Shown here: in pieces, positions 1-6,968 of the stretch
Layout: each line of letters begins with the position of its first letter
How positions within the stretch are numbered: the first letter of the stretch is position 1
Origin: JBBSUX01 sp038234045
GTDB lineage: Bacteria > Pseudomonadota > Gammaproteobacteria > Burkholderiales > Burkholderiaceae_C
Reading direction: 5' to 3'
Length of the DNA: 18,517 bases
Assembly (NCBI GenBank): GCA_038234045.1
Contig: JBBSUX010000036.1
Location: 1-18,517 of the forward strand
The notes under the pieces: generated by a model
What the model was told of the DNA's origin: nothing
The model's database searches: none
What the model saw: the letters and a program-made list of their open reading frames with translations, nothing else
Program-made: the position numbers and the translations under genes

Positions 1-470
1 GCTCTGCCGCCGACCAGGGTTGGCGTTTGGCCGTGGCCGACCCACGCGTCGAGGGAATCCTGTTGCTGGACGGCATGGCGGTCCAGCGAATATGGTTCCG
101 TGCCGGACAGTTGCGAATGATGCTCTGGAGACCGCCTGGGCACTGGCTGGGCATATTGCTGCGTCGCCTGCGGCCCCAGCCCGCGAATGTGCCGCGGTTG
201 CTCGAATTTCGTGAGTGGCCAGACCATGCGAACTTCCTGTTGCAGCTCGAACAGCTGTTGGATCGCGGGGTAAGAATATTTGCCCTGTATACCGGGGGTG
301 TGTCCAACTACCTCTTGCACCCGCGGCAACTCGATGCGACCTTCGGGCGTCACCGGATGCACCATGGGTTGCACGTGGAGTTCTGGCCGAACTTTGACCA
401 CATCTTTTTTTCTGCCAGTGATCGAGCGCGCGTCATGGACAGCATCGTCCAATGGGCGGTTCCTCGGTGA
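1..470 (+). CDS. alpha/beta hydrolase, C-terminal part (5' end outside window)
   Basis: The reading frame is open from the first base (first whole codon at 3-5) to TGA at 468-470, so only the last 155 or so residues are present. The first visible residues read S-A-A-D-Q-G-W-R-L-A. This fits the nucleophile elbow of alpha/beta hydrolases, with the first Ser as nucleophile. D-P-R-V-E-G-I-L-L-L-D follows, as in the strand after the elbow. Near the C-terminus, D-H-I-F-F followed by a helix ending in I-V-Q-W matches the usual catalytic His region. Hydrolases with this kind of C-S-x-A-D elbow are common in exosortase-associated EPS loci, where their substrate is unknown. The 3' end overlaps the next gene by a few to 19 bases, which suggests one transcript. 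The family call is good; the exact function is unknown. Confidence 0.75.
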   Translation, partial: SAADQGWRLAVADPRVEGILLLDGMAVQRIWFRAGQLRMMLWRPPGHWLGILLRRLRPQPANVPRLLEFREWPDHANFLLQLEQLLDRGVRIFALYTGGVSNYLLHPRQLDATFGRHRMHHGLHVEFWPNFDHIFFSASDRARVMDSIVQWAVPR

Positions 471-2164
471 CTGGCCGTTCCGACACGCCGCTGTATTCGA
501 GCGTGCGCGCAAGGCCGCTGCGAGTCGTACTTGTGGGGCCCGAACGAGTCCCGGCCTGGCTGGCGCGCGCGTTCGAGCTTGCGCGTCTCAGGGACGACAT
601 CGAGCTGTCCGCACTGCAACTCCAGATGCGCCTCGATCGCGCGAGACGGCCGCTTCCATTCGGACTTTTCGCTTTCTTGTGGCTGGAACGCAGGTTGCTT
701 CGCCTTTTAGATCGGCTGCGTGGCCGCCCACTGGACGGGCCGCTGTCAGTGGCAAAACTCCCCGCCGATATGTGCACTCCGATATCGAATGCACGCACGG
801 ATGCGGGTGCGCCGCTGGTGCTACGCGAACGGCTCGGCGAGCTGCGACCTGATCTTGTGCTGTGCATGGGTCGAAGGGATTGGGCACGAGAGCTGGCTGG
901 AGTAGCCGCTCATGGCTGCTGGGTGCTGGACGACGATCTCCTGGACCCGGTGAGTGCAGGTGCGTCGCTCCTTTCGCCGATCCTTGAACGGGAGGACGCG
1001 TCACAGATCTCGCTGGAATTGAATAGTGGCGACGGTTTGCCCGCTCGGGTGCTTGCTGGAAGCTGGGGCGCCACGCGCGCGTTGTCCTTCAGCCAGCACC
1101 GCGACCTGGCGTTCCTCAAGCTGCCAGCGCTGCTGCTGAGGGCGTTGCGCAGTCTGCCCGCGGCTGGCACCCGGTCCGTTGCCCGGCTTCAAGTGGGTCC
1201 GAAGGAAGTTCGGTCTGGCATTGGCGCAGGTATGAAGGCGGCAAGGATCGCGCTGGACATGACTATTCGCTCTGGACGCAGGCGCCGGGAAACGCACCAG
1301 CCGTGGTACGTAATCGTGTCCGCTGCAGGCCGCGCGCTGAAACCCGAAAATCCGCGCGTCGAGTCCTATCGCGCCCTCATAGCACCTGGCAGAAATTACT
1401 GGGCGGACCCATTCCTGGTCGAAAGCGGCGGGCGTTGTCTGTTGTTTGTCGAAGAGTTTGTCGACGTGCGCAAGAAAGGAGTGATCGCGTGCCTGGAGCT
1501 GCAGGAGGATGGTAGTGCGCTCGACCTGGGAATTGTGCTGGAAGAGCCGTTCCACCTTTCCTATCCGCAGGTCTTTTGCTGGCGTGAGGTGTGGTACATG
1601 ACGGTGGAGGCGGAGGAATCCGGCAAGGTCATTCTCTACCGCGCCGTGGACTTTCCGCATGGATGGTCGCAAGTTACGGACCTCGTCCACGGCTGGCCTT
1701 GTGTAGATCCCACGCTCTACCGCCAGGACGGGCACTGGTACCTGTTTACGAATATATCTGAAGGCGGCGGCAATCCGTCCGACGAATTATTCCTATTTGT
1801 CGCTGATGCACTGGAGGGACCCTACCGACCTCATCCAGCAAATCCTCTGCTCGCCGACGTCCGCAGGTCAAGGCCAGCTGGGCAGCTATTCCACAGGGAA
1901 GGGCGGCTATATCGACCTGCGCAGTGCTGTGCTCCCACCTACGGCGCTGCAGTGATATTCAACGAGGTCCTGGTATTGGATCCGGAGCACTATCGTGAGC
2001 GCCAAGTATCGCGTTTGGATCCCACGTGGGATCCGAATTTAGACGGTTGCCATACCTTCAATGCCGCAGGAGGCAAGCAGGTTTTAGATGTTCATGGCAT
2101 TCCACTTGATTCAAAGAACCGGATGCGTGTGGTCGCTGGCCCCGGCTCCCGTCCACGCAGCTAG
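452..2164 (+). CDS. formyltransferase-like / GINT1_N-type beta-propeller fusion protein
   Basis: This is a 570-residue protein with two parts. Residues 23-160 look like a formyltransferase N-terminal Rossmann fold: a hydrophobic first strand R-V-V-L-V-G-P, then R-P-D-L-V-L-C-M-G near 132-140 and A-H-G-C-W-V near 153-158. Residues 284-548 form a GH43-like five-bladed propeller of the glucosamine inositolphosphorylceramide transferase N-terminal family. Its signatures are Y-W-A-D-P-F (316-321), L-F-V-E-E-F (331-336), V-D-P-T-L-Y-R-Q-D-G-H-W-Y-L-F (418-432) and L-Y-R-P-A-Q (486-491). No signal peptide is visible, so it is probably cytoplasmic. Its place in an EPS locus suggests sugar transfer or modification, but no activity can be assigned. 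The start is uncertain: ATG 452 overlaps the hydrolase by 19 bases, and in-frame GTG 467 would give a tight GTGA overlap with its stop. Confidence 0.8.
   Translation: MGGSSVTGRSDTPLYSSVRARPLRVVLVGPERVPAWLARAFELARLRDDIELSALQLQMRLDRARRPLPFGLFAFLWLERRLLRLLDRLRGRPLDGPLSVAKLPADMCTPISNARTDAGAPLVLRERLGELRPDLVLCMGRRDWARELAGVAAHGCWVLDDDLLDPVSAGASLLSPILEREDASQISLELNSGDGLPARVLAGSWGATRALSFSQHRDLAFLKLPALLLRALRSLPAAGTRSVARLQVGPKEVRSGIGAGMKAARIALDMTIRSGRRRRETHQPWYVIVSAAGRALKPENPRVESYRALIAPGRNYWADPFLVESGGRCLLFVEEFVDVRKKGVIACLELQEDGSALDLGIVLEEPFHLSYPQVFCWREVWYMTVEAEESGKVILYRAVDFPHGWSQVTDLVHGWPCVDPTLYRQDGHWYLFTNISEGGGNPSDELFLFVADALEGPYRPHPANPLLADVRRSRPAGQLFHREGRLYRPAQCCAPTYGAAVIFNEVLVLDPEHYRERQVSRLDPTWDPNLDGCHTFNAAGGKQVLDVHGIPLDSKNRMRVVAGPGSRPRS
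2017..2034. repeat. 18-bp perfect palindrome inside the propeller-fusion gene
   Basis: GGATCCCACGTGGGATCC equals its own reverse complement over all 18 bases. It contains two GGATCC hexamers and a central CACGTG. It lies in the coding region, in the segment for L-D-P-T-W-D-P-N, so codon constraint may explain it. A role in protein binding is only a possibility. Confidence 0.6.
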
Positions 2165-2472
2165 CCCTCCAGTGCTGCGCGGGCTGTCCTCCACTCCTTG
2201 GCAGGCCTGGTGTGGAGCATTACATCTTGGCTTTCCATTGATTAACGATTTGAAGCGTTGGTTGGTGCCCACGCCCCGCCTGCTCTGGCAATCTGCATCA
2301 CACACGCCGTTTTGAAAAGGTTGGGTCCGGCAGGAGGACCATTGCCGATTCAGAAGCCGTGCGCACGCGGAGTATCGTTGCCAGGAGAGGAGGTTAGCCG
2401 TTCAGCATGCCTTGATGTGAGGCCCCTGAAAGTGTGGTGCTGGCAGTCGCTACGCAATCGATAGCAGAAGCT
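2165..2472. other. gene-free gap between convergent genes
   Basis: The gap of about 308 bases lies between the 3' ends of the plus-strand fusion gene and the minus-strand propeller gene. No convincing ORF is present. The only possible terminator I see is a 6-bp stem, CTCCAC (2189-2194) with GTGGAG (2212-2217), around a 17-base loop. It has no T-tract, so it is weak. A purine-rich GGAGAGGAGG-like stretch near 2384-2393 resembles a ribosome-binding site, but the following ATG (2407) opens only a two-codon frame. The region could hold a small RNA, but nothing here demonstrates one. Confidence 0.5.
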
Positions 2473-4200
2473 CTAGCGTTCGTGGGCGAGCTCGTGGCGG
2501 TAAATCCACAACAGATGACCTGGAAACGCCAACGTGATTACCTTGGTAAAGCGATCCCGCCCTGTGGCACGCCGCTTCGCTGCCCTGAAAAAATCGCGCA
2601 CGCCAATGCCGAAGCGTTGCGCTGGCGGCATCCACCTGATGGCGCCTGGCCTTGCCACGGGTGCTTCAGACGTTGGCTCGCGGTCTGATGGAGATTCCGT
2701 CGCGTCGTCACCGGTCACTGCCCCCGCGACCAGCGGCGAGGCACCGGACGTACTTCCGCCGTAGACGCTGGGACCAATCACTCCGCCGGTGACGTAGCCT
2801 GTGGTGGGGGGGGGCGTGGTGCCACCCGGGAGCGCTGAGGAGGGCAAGTGGATGATATAGGTATCAATGTCTTCGCTATCGTTTACGCCCCAGTTGCTAT
2901 TGAACGCGATTCGACTGAAATCCCTACTGACTGTGGCGTGTGGCTCTGAAAAATACCCGCCAGCCGATTCGGCGCGACGCGTGAACGCAAGCGCGTACAC
3001 CCGCGGGTTGGGAACCAGCTCGACGGCATAGATCTTGTTGGTAAACCACGGATAGGTACCGTCACGCGACGGTTCGGTTGCGTAGGTACTGAGGATCGCC
3101 CAGCCAGGCTTGCCGAATCCCTTGCCGGAGAAATGCATCGCCGTTGCCGCACCGTTTGCGTAGGAGGGGAACAGCACGGTTCGCGGGCAGACCGAAGCTG
3201 CGGTGACGTTCGCGGCGACGGCGGGGCACGCATCGATATCGGTAAAAAATACGTCGCCCTCATTGCTCTGATAATCCACCGAGAGGTAGTAGTCCTGGCC
3301 ACTCTTGCCGAGGGCCATGTCCGAATGCTCGCTCTTGTTGTGCAGCTTTTTCTTCTTGGTGAAGTCCGGTGACCAGGCCCATGTACCGGCGGAGTCGGAA
3401 GAGCTGATGAACCAGCGCCCGCTAGCCGACATGCTGGAGTGATCGGGTCGATCGCTGTCCTGACGGCTGCCAACCAGGCGGTTCAACTGCAGGTCCCACA
3501 CAATGTAGCCGAGCAGGCCGAAACTGCTGTTTTCGACCTGAAACCCCCAGTAGCGTCCGTCCGCCGACGGGGAGCCTTCAGACTTGGTCCAGATATGTGC
3601 GGCGTTTGCGCCCCATGCCGGCAGTTTGCCGGCGAAGTCGGCGGCGATGGAGTGGCTGTTTGTTCGGACGTCCAGCAGCAAGAGCTTGGTGCCGCCGTTG
3701 TTGGGGACGTAGTAAAGCAGGTTTGGATCGGTGGGATGCCAGTGCGGCTCCGCGTCGCCGGCCAGGTGGAATTCCACCGGGGTGGATGGATTCGGTACCC
3801 GGGGGGACAGCTTGCGCAGGTACTGCAGCGTATTGGCGTCGTAGAGGTGCCACCATCCGTCGTTTGAGTAGACGATGAAATAGGTGTTGTTTGAATTGAA
3901 TGCCTGACGACGTGAATAGTCAGTGCGGGCGAAGGTTGTCGGCGGCTCTGACGCGTGCGCGGTGGCCCTGACGAGACAGGTGTTGAAGTTGGGCTCCCTG
4001 ACTGCCAAGCCCTTGCCAGGCTTGGTCAGGGACGGCATGGCCGGGTGGACCTTGCCCTGGGCGAGGGTGAATCCACCGGCGTAGAACGAGCTGCAGACTC
4101 CGAGGTTCTGCGCGCCGGCAGGCACCGGGAGAGAACTCAACCAAGCAATGGCGCATAGCAGGAAAAAGGCACGCGAGAAGCTGAGGAGACTGGCAGTCAT
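2473..4200 (-). CDS. secreted WD40/TolB-like beta-propeller protein
   Basis: This 575-residue protein has a signal peptide (hydrophobic core about 10-25, likely cleavage after P-A-G-A at 30), so it should be exported. Residues 90-450 contain repeated propeller-like units. Five of them carry a His ahead of an S-x-D/S-G-type turn: H153/H155 (E-P-H-W-H-P-T-D-P), H202, H254, H292 and H421 (E-P-H-A-T-V-S-R-D). Residues 458-515 are a Gly/Pro/Thr/Ser linker. The last 55 residues are basic, with aromatic residues. Histidines lining a propeller channel recall the oligogalacturonate lyase (PL22) type, but I cannot assign an enzyme activity. It could equally be a binding or structural propeller. The ATG at 4200 has AGGAG nine bases upstream. 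The gene is opposite in direction to its immediate neighbours and has its own promoter candidate. Confidence 0.8.
   Translation of the reverse strand: MTASLLSFSRAFFLLCAIAWLSSLPVPAGAQNLGVCSSFYAGGFTLAQGKVHPAMPSLTKPGKGLAVREPNFNTCLVRATAHASEPPTTFARTDYSRRQAFNSNNTYFIVYSNDGWWHLYDANTLQYLRKLSPRVPNPSTPVEFHLAGDAEPHWHPTDPNLLYYVPNNGGTKLLLLDVRTNSHSIAADFAGKLPAWGANAAHIWTKSEGSPSADGRYWGFQVENSSFGLLGYIVWDLQLNRLVGSRQDSDRPDHSSMSASGRWFISSSDSAGTWAWSPDFTKKKKLHNKSEHSDMALGKSGQDYYLSVDYQSNEGDVFFTDIDACPAVAANVTAASVCPRTVLFPSYANGAATAMHFSGKGFGKPGWAILSTYATEPSRDGTYPWFTNKIYAVELVPNPRVYALAFTRRAESAGGYFSEPHATVSRDFSRIAFNSNWGVNDSEDIDTYIIHLPSSALPGGTTPPPTTGYVTGGVIGPSVYGGSTSGASPLVAGAVTGDDATESPSDREPTSEAPVARPGAIRWMPPAQRFGIGVRDFFRAAKRRATGRDRFTKVITLAFPGHLLWIYRHELAHER
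2806..2814 (-). repeat. homopolymer tract of nine C (coding strand)
   Basis: There are nine consecutive G on the plus strand, read as C in the propeller gene, encoding prolines in T-T-P-P-P-T-T-G-Y (residues 460-468). Losing one C would bring a TGA into frame 12 codons after the preceding ACG codon and remove the basic C-terminal tail. The tract is prone to slippage, and to sequencing error. Confidence 0.85.
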
Positions 4201-4209
4201 CTAGAACGG

Positions 4210-4214
4210 CTCCT
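4210..4214 (-). promoter_or_regulatory. Shine-Dalgarno AGGAG for the propeller gene
   Basis: On the minus strand AGGAG is followed by nine bases and then ATG at 4200. This supports the chosen start and the signal peptide it creates. Confidence 0.6.
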
Positions 4215-4260
4215 ATGGCCGTTAAGCAAACAACATTCGTGACCCCTGTCCGGAACGGAG

Positions 4261-4290
4261 TCTATAGGACGTTTCCAGCGGTGATGCCAA
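4261..4290 (-). promoter_or_regulatory. possible sigma-70 promoter for the propeller gene
   Basis: On the minus strand TTGGCA (4290-4285) is separated by 18 bases from TATAGA (4266-4261). This matches five of six -35 and four of six -10 consensus bases. It would give a leader of about 55 bases before the ATG at 4200. Such matches occur by chance, so this is only a candidate. Confidence 0.35.
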
Positions 4291-4357
4291 ACCGTTCACC
4301 TATTTGTGTCTCCGATGACGTTGAAGCGGGATCTGGCTCACAGTTTGTGACTTTGGG

Positions 4358-4383
4358 CCTGCGTGTGCGGCGCCGCATGCAGG
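4358..4383. promoter_or_regulatory. 26-base imperfect inverted repeat / hairpin
   Basis: The arms CCTGCGTGTG (4358-4367) and CGCATGCAGG (4374-4383) pair over 10 positions, including two G-U wobbles, around a six-base loop. There is no T-tract on either side, so it is not a typical terminator. Its place in the divergent region would suit an operator or an mRNA leader structure. Confidence 0.45.
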
Positions 4384-4651
4384 TGGAACGAAGCTGTCTT
4401 GATACGGGTTCTGTTTCTGGATCAGGGAGTGCTGGCGATGGCGGAAAAGGACGGAAAATGGCGCCGCGAAGCATCCTGTTTTGTTTGCCCGCTGCAAGTA
4501 GACTGCGGCGCCTTGCCTCGAGTCTGGTGCCAGTGATGCTTCGGCCGATGCTTCCTGCCCAGCCCATGCAAGTCCGCTGCCGATCCGCTCAGTGGCCTCG
4601 CGCATCTTTTATTGCCCGGCAGTCATTGGGCCGTGCAGGCCGGTCGCGGCA

Positions 4652-6163
4652 GTGACCGAACGCCTCGGTGCGGCCACGCCTGATTCGCCGGCGTTGGCGA
4701 CGCTCAAGCCAGGCATGGGCAGGCACTACCTGCGCTATTCAAGTGCCAGCCTGCTGGTCATGCTGGCGGGGCTCGTTTCTTTCCCCGCGCTGACGCGGCT
4801 GCTCGACAACACCCAATACGGCATTCTCGGGTACTACGAAACCTGGCTGATGATCGCCATGGCGGTAGGCAAGCTGGGCGCGCAGCACGCCATTGTCCGC
4901 TTCTACCCGTACGGCGAAGAATCTGCCAGGTTGGGCCGCTTTGCCACCAACCTCTTTCTGCTGCCGATGCTGGTGTCCGTGGGGTTGTGGTCCGTGGCCA
5001 TGACGGTATTGGTCTGTCTGGACCGTTTTGGAGGCGCCGACTTCTCGCCGGTGTTGTGGCTTGCGGTGCTGTCGATACCGCTGATGGTGTTCGTAAGCCT
5101 GGTGCAGATGGTGCTGCGCGCGGGAGAGAACTCCGGCCTGCTTGCGGTCACGCGAGTGTCGTGGAGATGGCTTGAACTCGCCACAATGTTGGGCGCGGTC
5201 CTGGCCCTGGAGCGCAGCGCCTTGGCTGCCTATGGTGGCAAGGTCGCGGCCGCGGTGGTCGTCGTGGTTTTTTACGTGCACTGGGTGCGAAAGAACCTGC
5301 AGTTCTCTCGTGAAGTGATCGACTTCCGCGAGTTCGCCTCGGCCTTGCGCTATGGGATGCCACTGGTCGTCAACGAGATCGCCACCGTGTTGCTGATCTC
5401 GATCGATCGGATCATGCTCAAGGGCATGCTGGGCGATGTCGCCTTGGTCGGGATTTACACGATCGGTTATTCGTTGGCGCTGCAGGTCAGCATGTTGATG
5501 AGCGCCGCACTCTCCGAGTCCTTCATTCCTGTCGCCAATCGCACCTACGAGACCGAGGGCGACGGCGGGGTAGGCGTCCTGAAGGATCGTGTGCTGTTCC
5601 CCATGACTTATGCATCGATTGGGGTGGGCGCCGCGATATGGTGCGTGGGGAGCGAGGCCCTGCAGGCCATAAGTGGCTTGGACAAGGCCGCTTCAGGTCC
5701 GGTTTTCGCGTGGATCGGCACGGTCTATGCGCTGTATCCGCTGCTGGAAATCGCGGGCTACGGGCTGCTGCTGCGCAGGCGCTCCATGACCTTGTTGTAT
5801 CTCACGCTCCTGGCTGCAGCGCTGAACATCGGGTTGAACCTGTGGCTCATTCCCCGGCTCGGCTTGATGGGAGCCGTGTACGCCACGGTGGCAAGCTACG
5901 CCTTGCTCGGGACAGCAACGTGCTTGATGTGCCCGCGCGAGCTGCTCAGGCTGCCTGACGCGAAGGCGTTCGTGCTGGCGTCGATGGCCGCTAGCGCGTT
6001 CCTGGCAGCTGCGTATTGGACCGACCTGTTCGGCCAGGTTTCGCCTTGGGCGCGTCTGTTCGTAGCCGGTGGACTCTGGCTGGGACTCTATGTAGTGCCC
6101 GTTCTGGCACTGGATCGGCGGCTGCGTATGCTCATTCCCGGCTTGCGCCCGGCGACCGCTTGA
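4652..6163 (+). CDS. Wzx-like oligosaccharide flippase
   Basis: This is a polytopic membrane protein of 503 residues with the chosen GTG start. It has roughly a dozen hydrophobic helices and the profile of the polysaccharide transport (PST/MVF) superfamily. The N-terminal part reads Y-L-R-Y-S-S-A-S-L-L then F-P-A-L-T-R-L-L-D-N-T-Q-Y-G-I-L-G-Y-Y-E-T, the typical first-helix and loop pattern of EPS flippases. It should move undecaprenyl-diphosphate-linked repeat units across the inner membrane. The start is not certain. GTG 4652 is preferred because the codons between it and ATG 4715 are GC-rich at third positions like the rest of the gene. ATG 4715 (482 residues) and GTG 4592 (523 residues) are alternatives, and none has a strong ribosome-binding site. 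The ElyC-like gene follows 48 bases downstream. Confidence 0.88.
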   Translation: MTERLGAATPDSPALATLKPGMGRHYLRYSSASLLVMLAGLVSFPALTRLLDNTQYGILGYYETWLMIAMAVGKLGAQHAIVRFYPYGEESARLGRFATNLFLLPMLVSVGLWSVAMTVLVCLDRFGGADFSPVLWLAVLSIPLMVFVSLVQMVLRAGENSGLLAVTRVSWRWLELATMLGAVLALERSALAAYGGKVAAAVVVVVFYVHWVRKNLQFSREVIDFREFASALRYGMPLVVNEIATVLLISIDRIMLKGMLGDVALVGIYTIGYSLALQVSMLMSAALSESFIPVANRTYETEGDGGVGVLKDRVLFPMTYASIGVGAAIWCVGSEALQAISGLDKAASGPVFAWIGTVYALYPLLEIAGYGLLLRRRSMTLLYLTLLAAALNIGLNLWLIPRLGLMGAVYATVASYALLGTATCLMCPRELLRLPDAKAFVLASMAASAFLAAAYWTDLFGQVSPWARLFVAGGLWLGLYVVPVLALDRRLRMLIPGLRPATA

Positions 6164-6183
6164 CCAGCGGAATGCACGAATGA

Positions 6184-6199
6184 TGCGCATCCTTGCGCA
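6184..6199. other. small perfect hairpin between flippase and DUF218 genes
   Basis: TGCGCA (6184-6189) and TGCGCA (6194-6199) form a 6-bp stem with a TCCT loop, 12 bases before the next ATG. No T-tract follows. It could affect translation of the downstream gene, or be chance. Confidence 0.3.
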
Positions 6200-6211
6200 G
6201 TCAATCCGGCC

Positions 6212-6967
6212 ATGACGTGGCTGCTTTCGCCACTGAGTTGGCTCGTTCTCTCGCTTGCGACCCTGCTTCTGGTCACCTTTTGGCGACCACGATGGCGCTG
6301 CCTGAAGGGGGCGTGCATTGTGATGGCCGCGGTGTCCGCGGTCGCGATGACGCCGGCCACCGCCGACATCCTGCTGGCCATGCTCGAAGTGCCAGCCACC
6401 CAAGCCGATGGCTGTGCGGCTTCATCGCCTGCAGTAGGCGTGGTGCTGGGTGGCGGTGTCGACGCCACACCGTCTGGCCCTGCCGATTTCAGTGTGCTCG
6501 GCAATGCCACGAAGCGGCGGGTGGAACGGGCAGTGGACTGGTGGCAGAGCGAGCCCGATCGGGTCCTGGTTTTCTCGGGCGGTCCACCTGCGCCCGGTCT
6601 TGTCGCCGAAGCCCGGCTCATGATGGCGTATGCAGCGCACTTGGGTGTCGCGCCAAGCGGCATGCGGCACGAGGACGAGTCGACCGATACGTGGGAAAAT
6701 GCGGGTAATCTATCGCGGTTGGCGCCACGTCTGCCAACGCGCGTGGCCCTGGTGACGTCCGCCCTGCACGCGCCTCGCGCTCGCTACTCGATGGAGCGCG
6801 CCGGGTTCGAGGTGTGCATCATCGCCACGGACTTCCGCCGGGTGCCACCGCGTCTTCCCGGTTACCTGGTGCCGCAGAACCGGGCGCTGGGCAAGACGGA
6901 ACTGGCGCTGCATGAGATTGTCGGGCTGGCGTACTACCGCGCGGCCAGTCACTGGCGGGACCAGTAG
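6212..6967 (+). CDS. YdcF/ElyC-family DUF218 membrane protein
   Basis: This 251-residue protein has two N-terminal membrane segments (about 5-23 and 33-50) followed by a DUF218 domain. The family motifs are clear: V-V-L-G-G-G (77-82), V-F-S-G-G (120-124), E-A-R-L-M-M-A-Y-A (133-141), E-S-T-D-T-W-E-N-A (156-164), V-T-S-A-L-H-A-P-R-A (181-190) and A-L-G-K-T-E-L-A-L-H-E (225-235). ElyC and SanA relatives affect envelope integrity and the use of the undecaprenyl carrier. A role in EPS carrier-lipid metabolism is a reasonable inference from its place after the flippase. The ATG at 6212 has no strong Shine-Dalgarno. The stop at 6965-6967 is one base from the stop of the opposite gene. Confidence 0.85.
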   Translation: MTWLLSPLSWLVLSLATLLLVTFWRPRWRCLKGACIVMAAVSAVAMTPATADILLAMLEVPATQADGCAASSPAVGVVLGGGVDATPSGPADFSVLGNATKRRVERAVDWWQSEPDRVLVFSGGPPAPGLVAEARLMMAYAAHLGVAPSGMRHEDESTDTWENAGNLSRLAPRLPTRVALVTSALHAPRARYSMERAGFEVCIIATDFRRVPPRLPGYLVPQNRALGKTELALHEIVGLAYYRAASHWRDQ

Positions 6968-6968
6968 C

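Larger units (their letters stand above)
4201..4651. promoter_or_regulatory. divergent intergenic control region
   Basis: About 450 bases separate the start of the secreted propeller gene (minus strand) from the start chosen for the flippase (plus strand). This is the longest non-coding stretch in the window and the only divergent one. It holds a promoter candidate for the minus-strand gene, a strong imperfect hairpin and three copies of an 8-base word (see separate entries and findings). I found no convincing -35/-10 pair for the flippase. The overlapping ORFs here have no recognisable protein features. If the flippase starts at GTG 4592, the region shrinks by 60 bases. Confidence 0.6.

Noticed and set aside
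1001..1735. 244-residue minus-strand open frame within the fusion gene
   Set aside because: It has no recognisable motif, while the opposite frame encodes a clear propeller.
2189..2217. Possible terminator stem after the fusion gene
   Set aside because: Only six base pairs, a long loop and no T-tract; not enough to annotate as a terminator.
2434..2688. 84-residue plus-strand frame over the 3' end of the propeller gene
   Set aside because: It overlaps the end of a supported gene, and its sequence looks like reverse-strand translation. The purine-rich site upstream does not lead to it at a proper distance.
4215..4655. 146-residue plus-strand frame in the divergent region
   Set aside because: No domain pattern, mixed third-position GC and overlap with the flippase start. 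The region looks regulatory.
5693..6403. 236-residue minus-strand open frame under the flippase and DUF218 genes
   Set aside because: Low-complexity Arg/Gln/His composition and full overlap with membrane-protein coding sequence point to a shadow frame.
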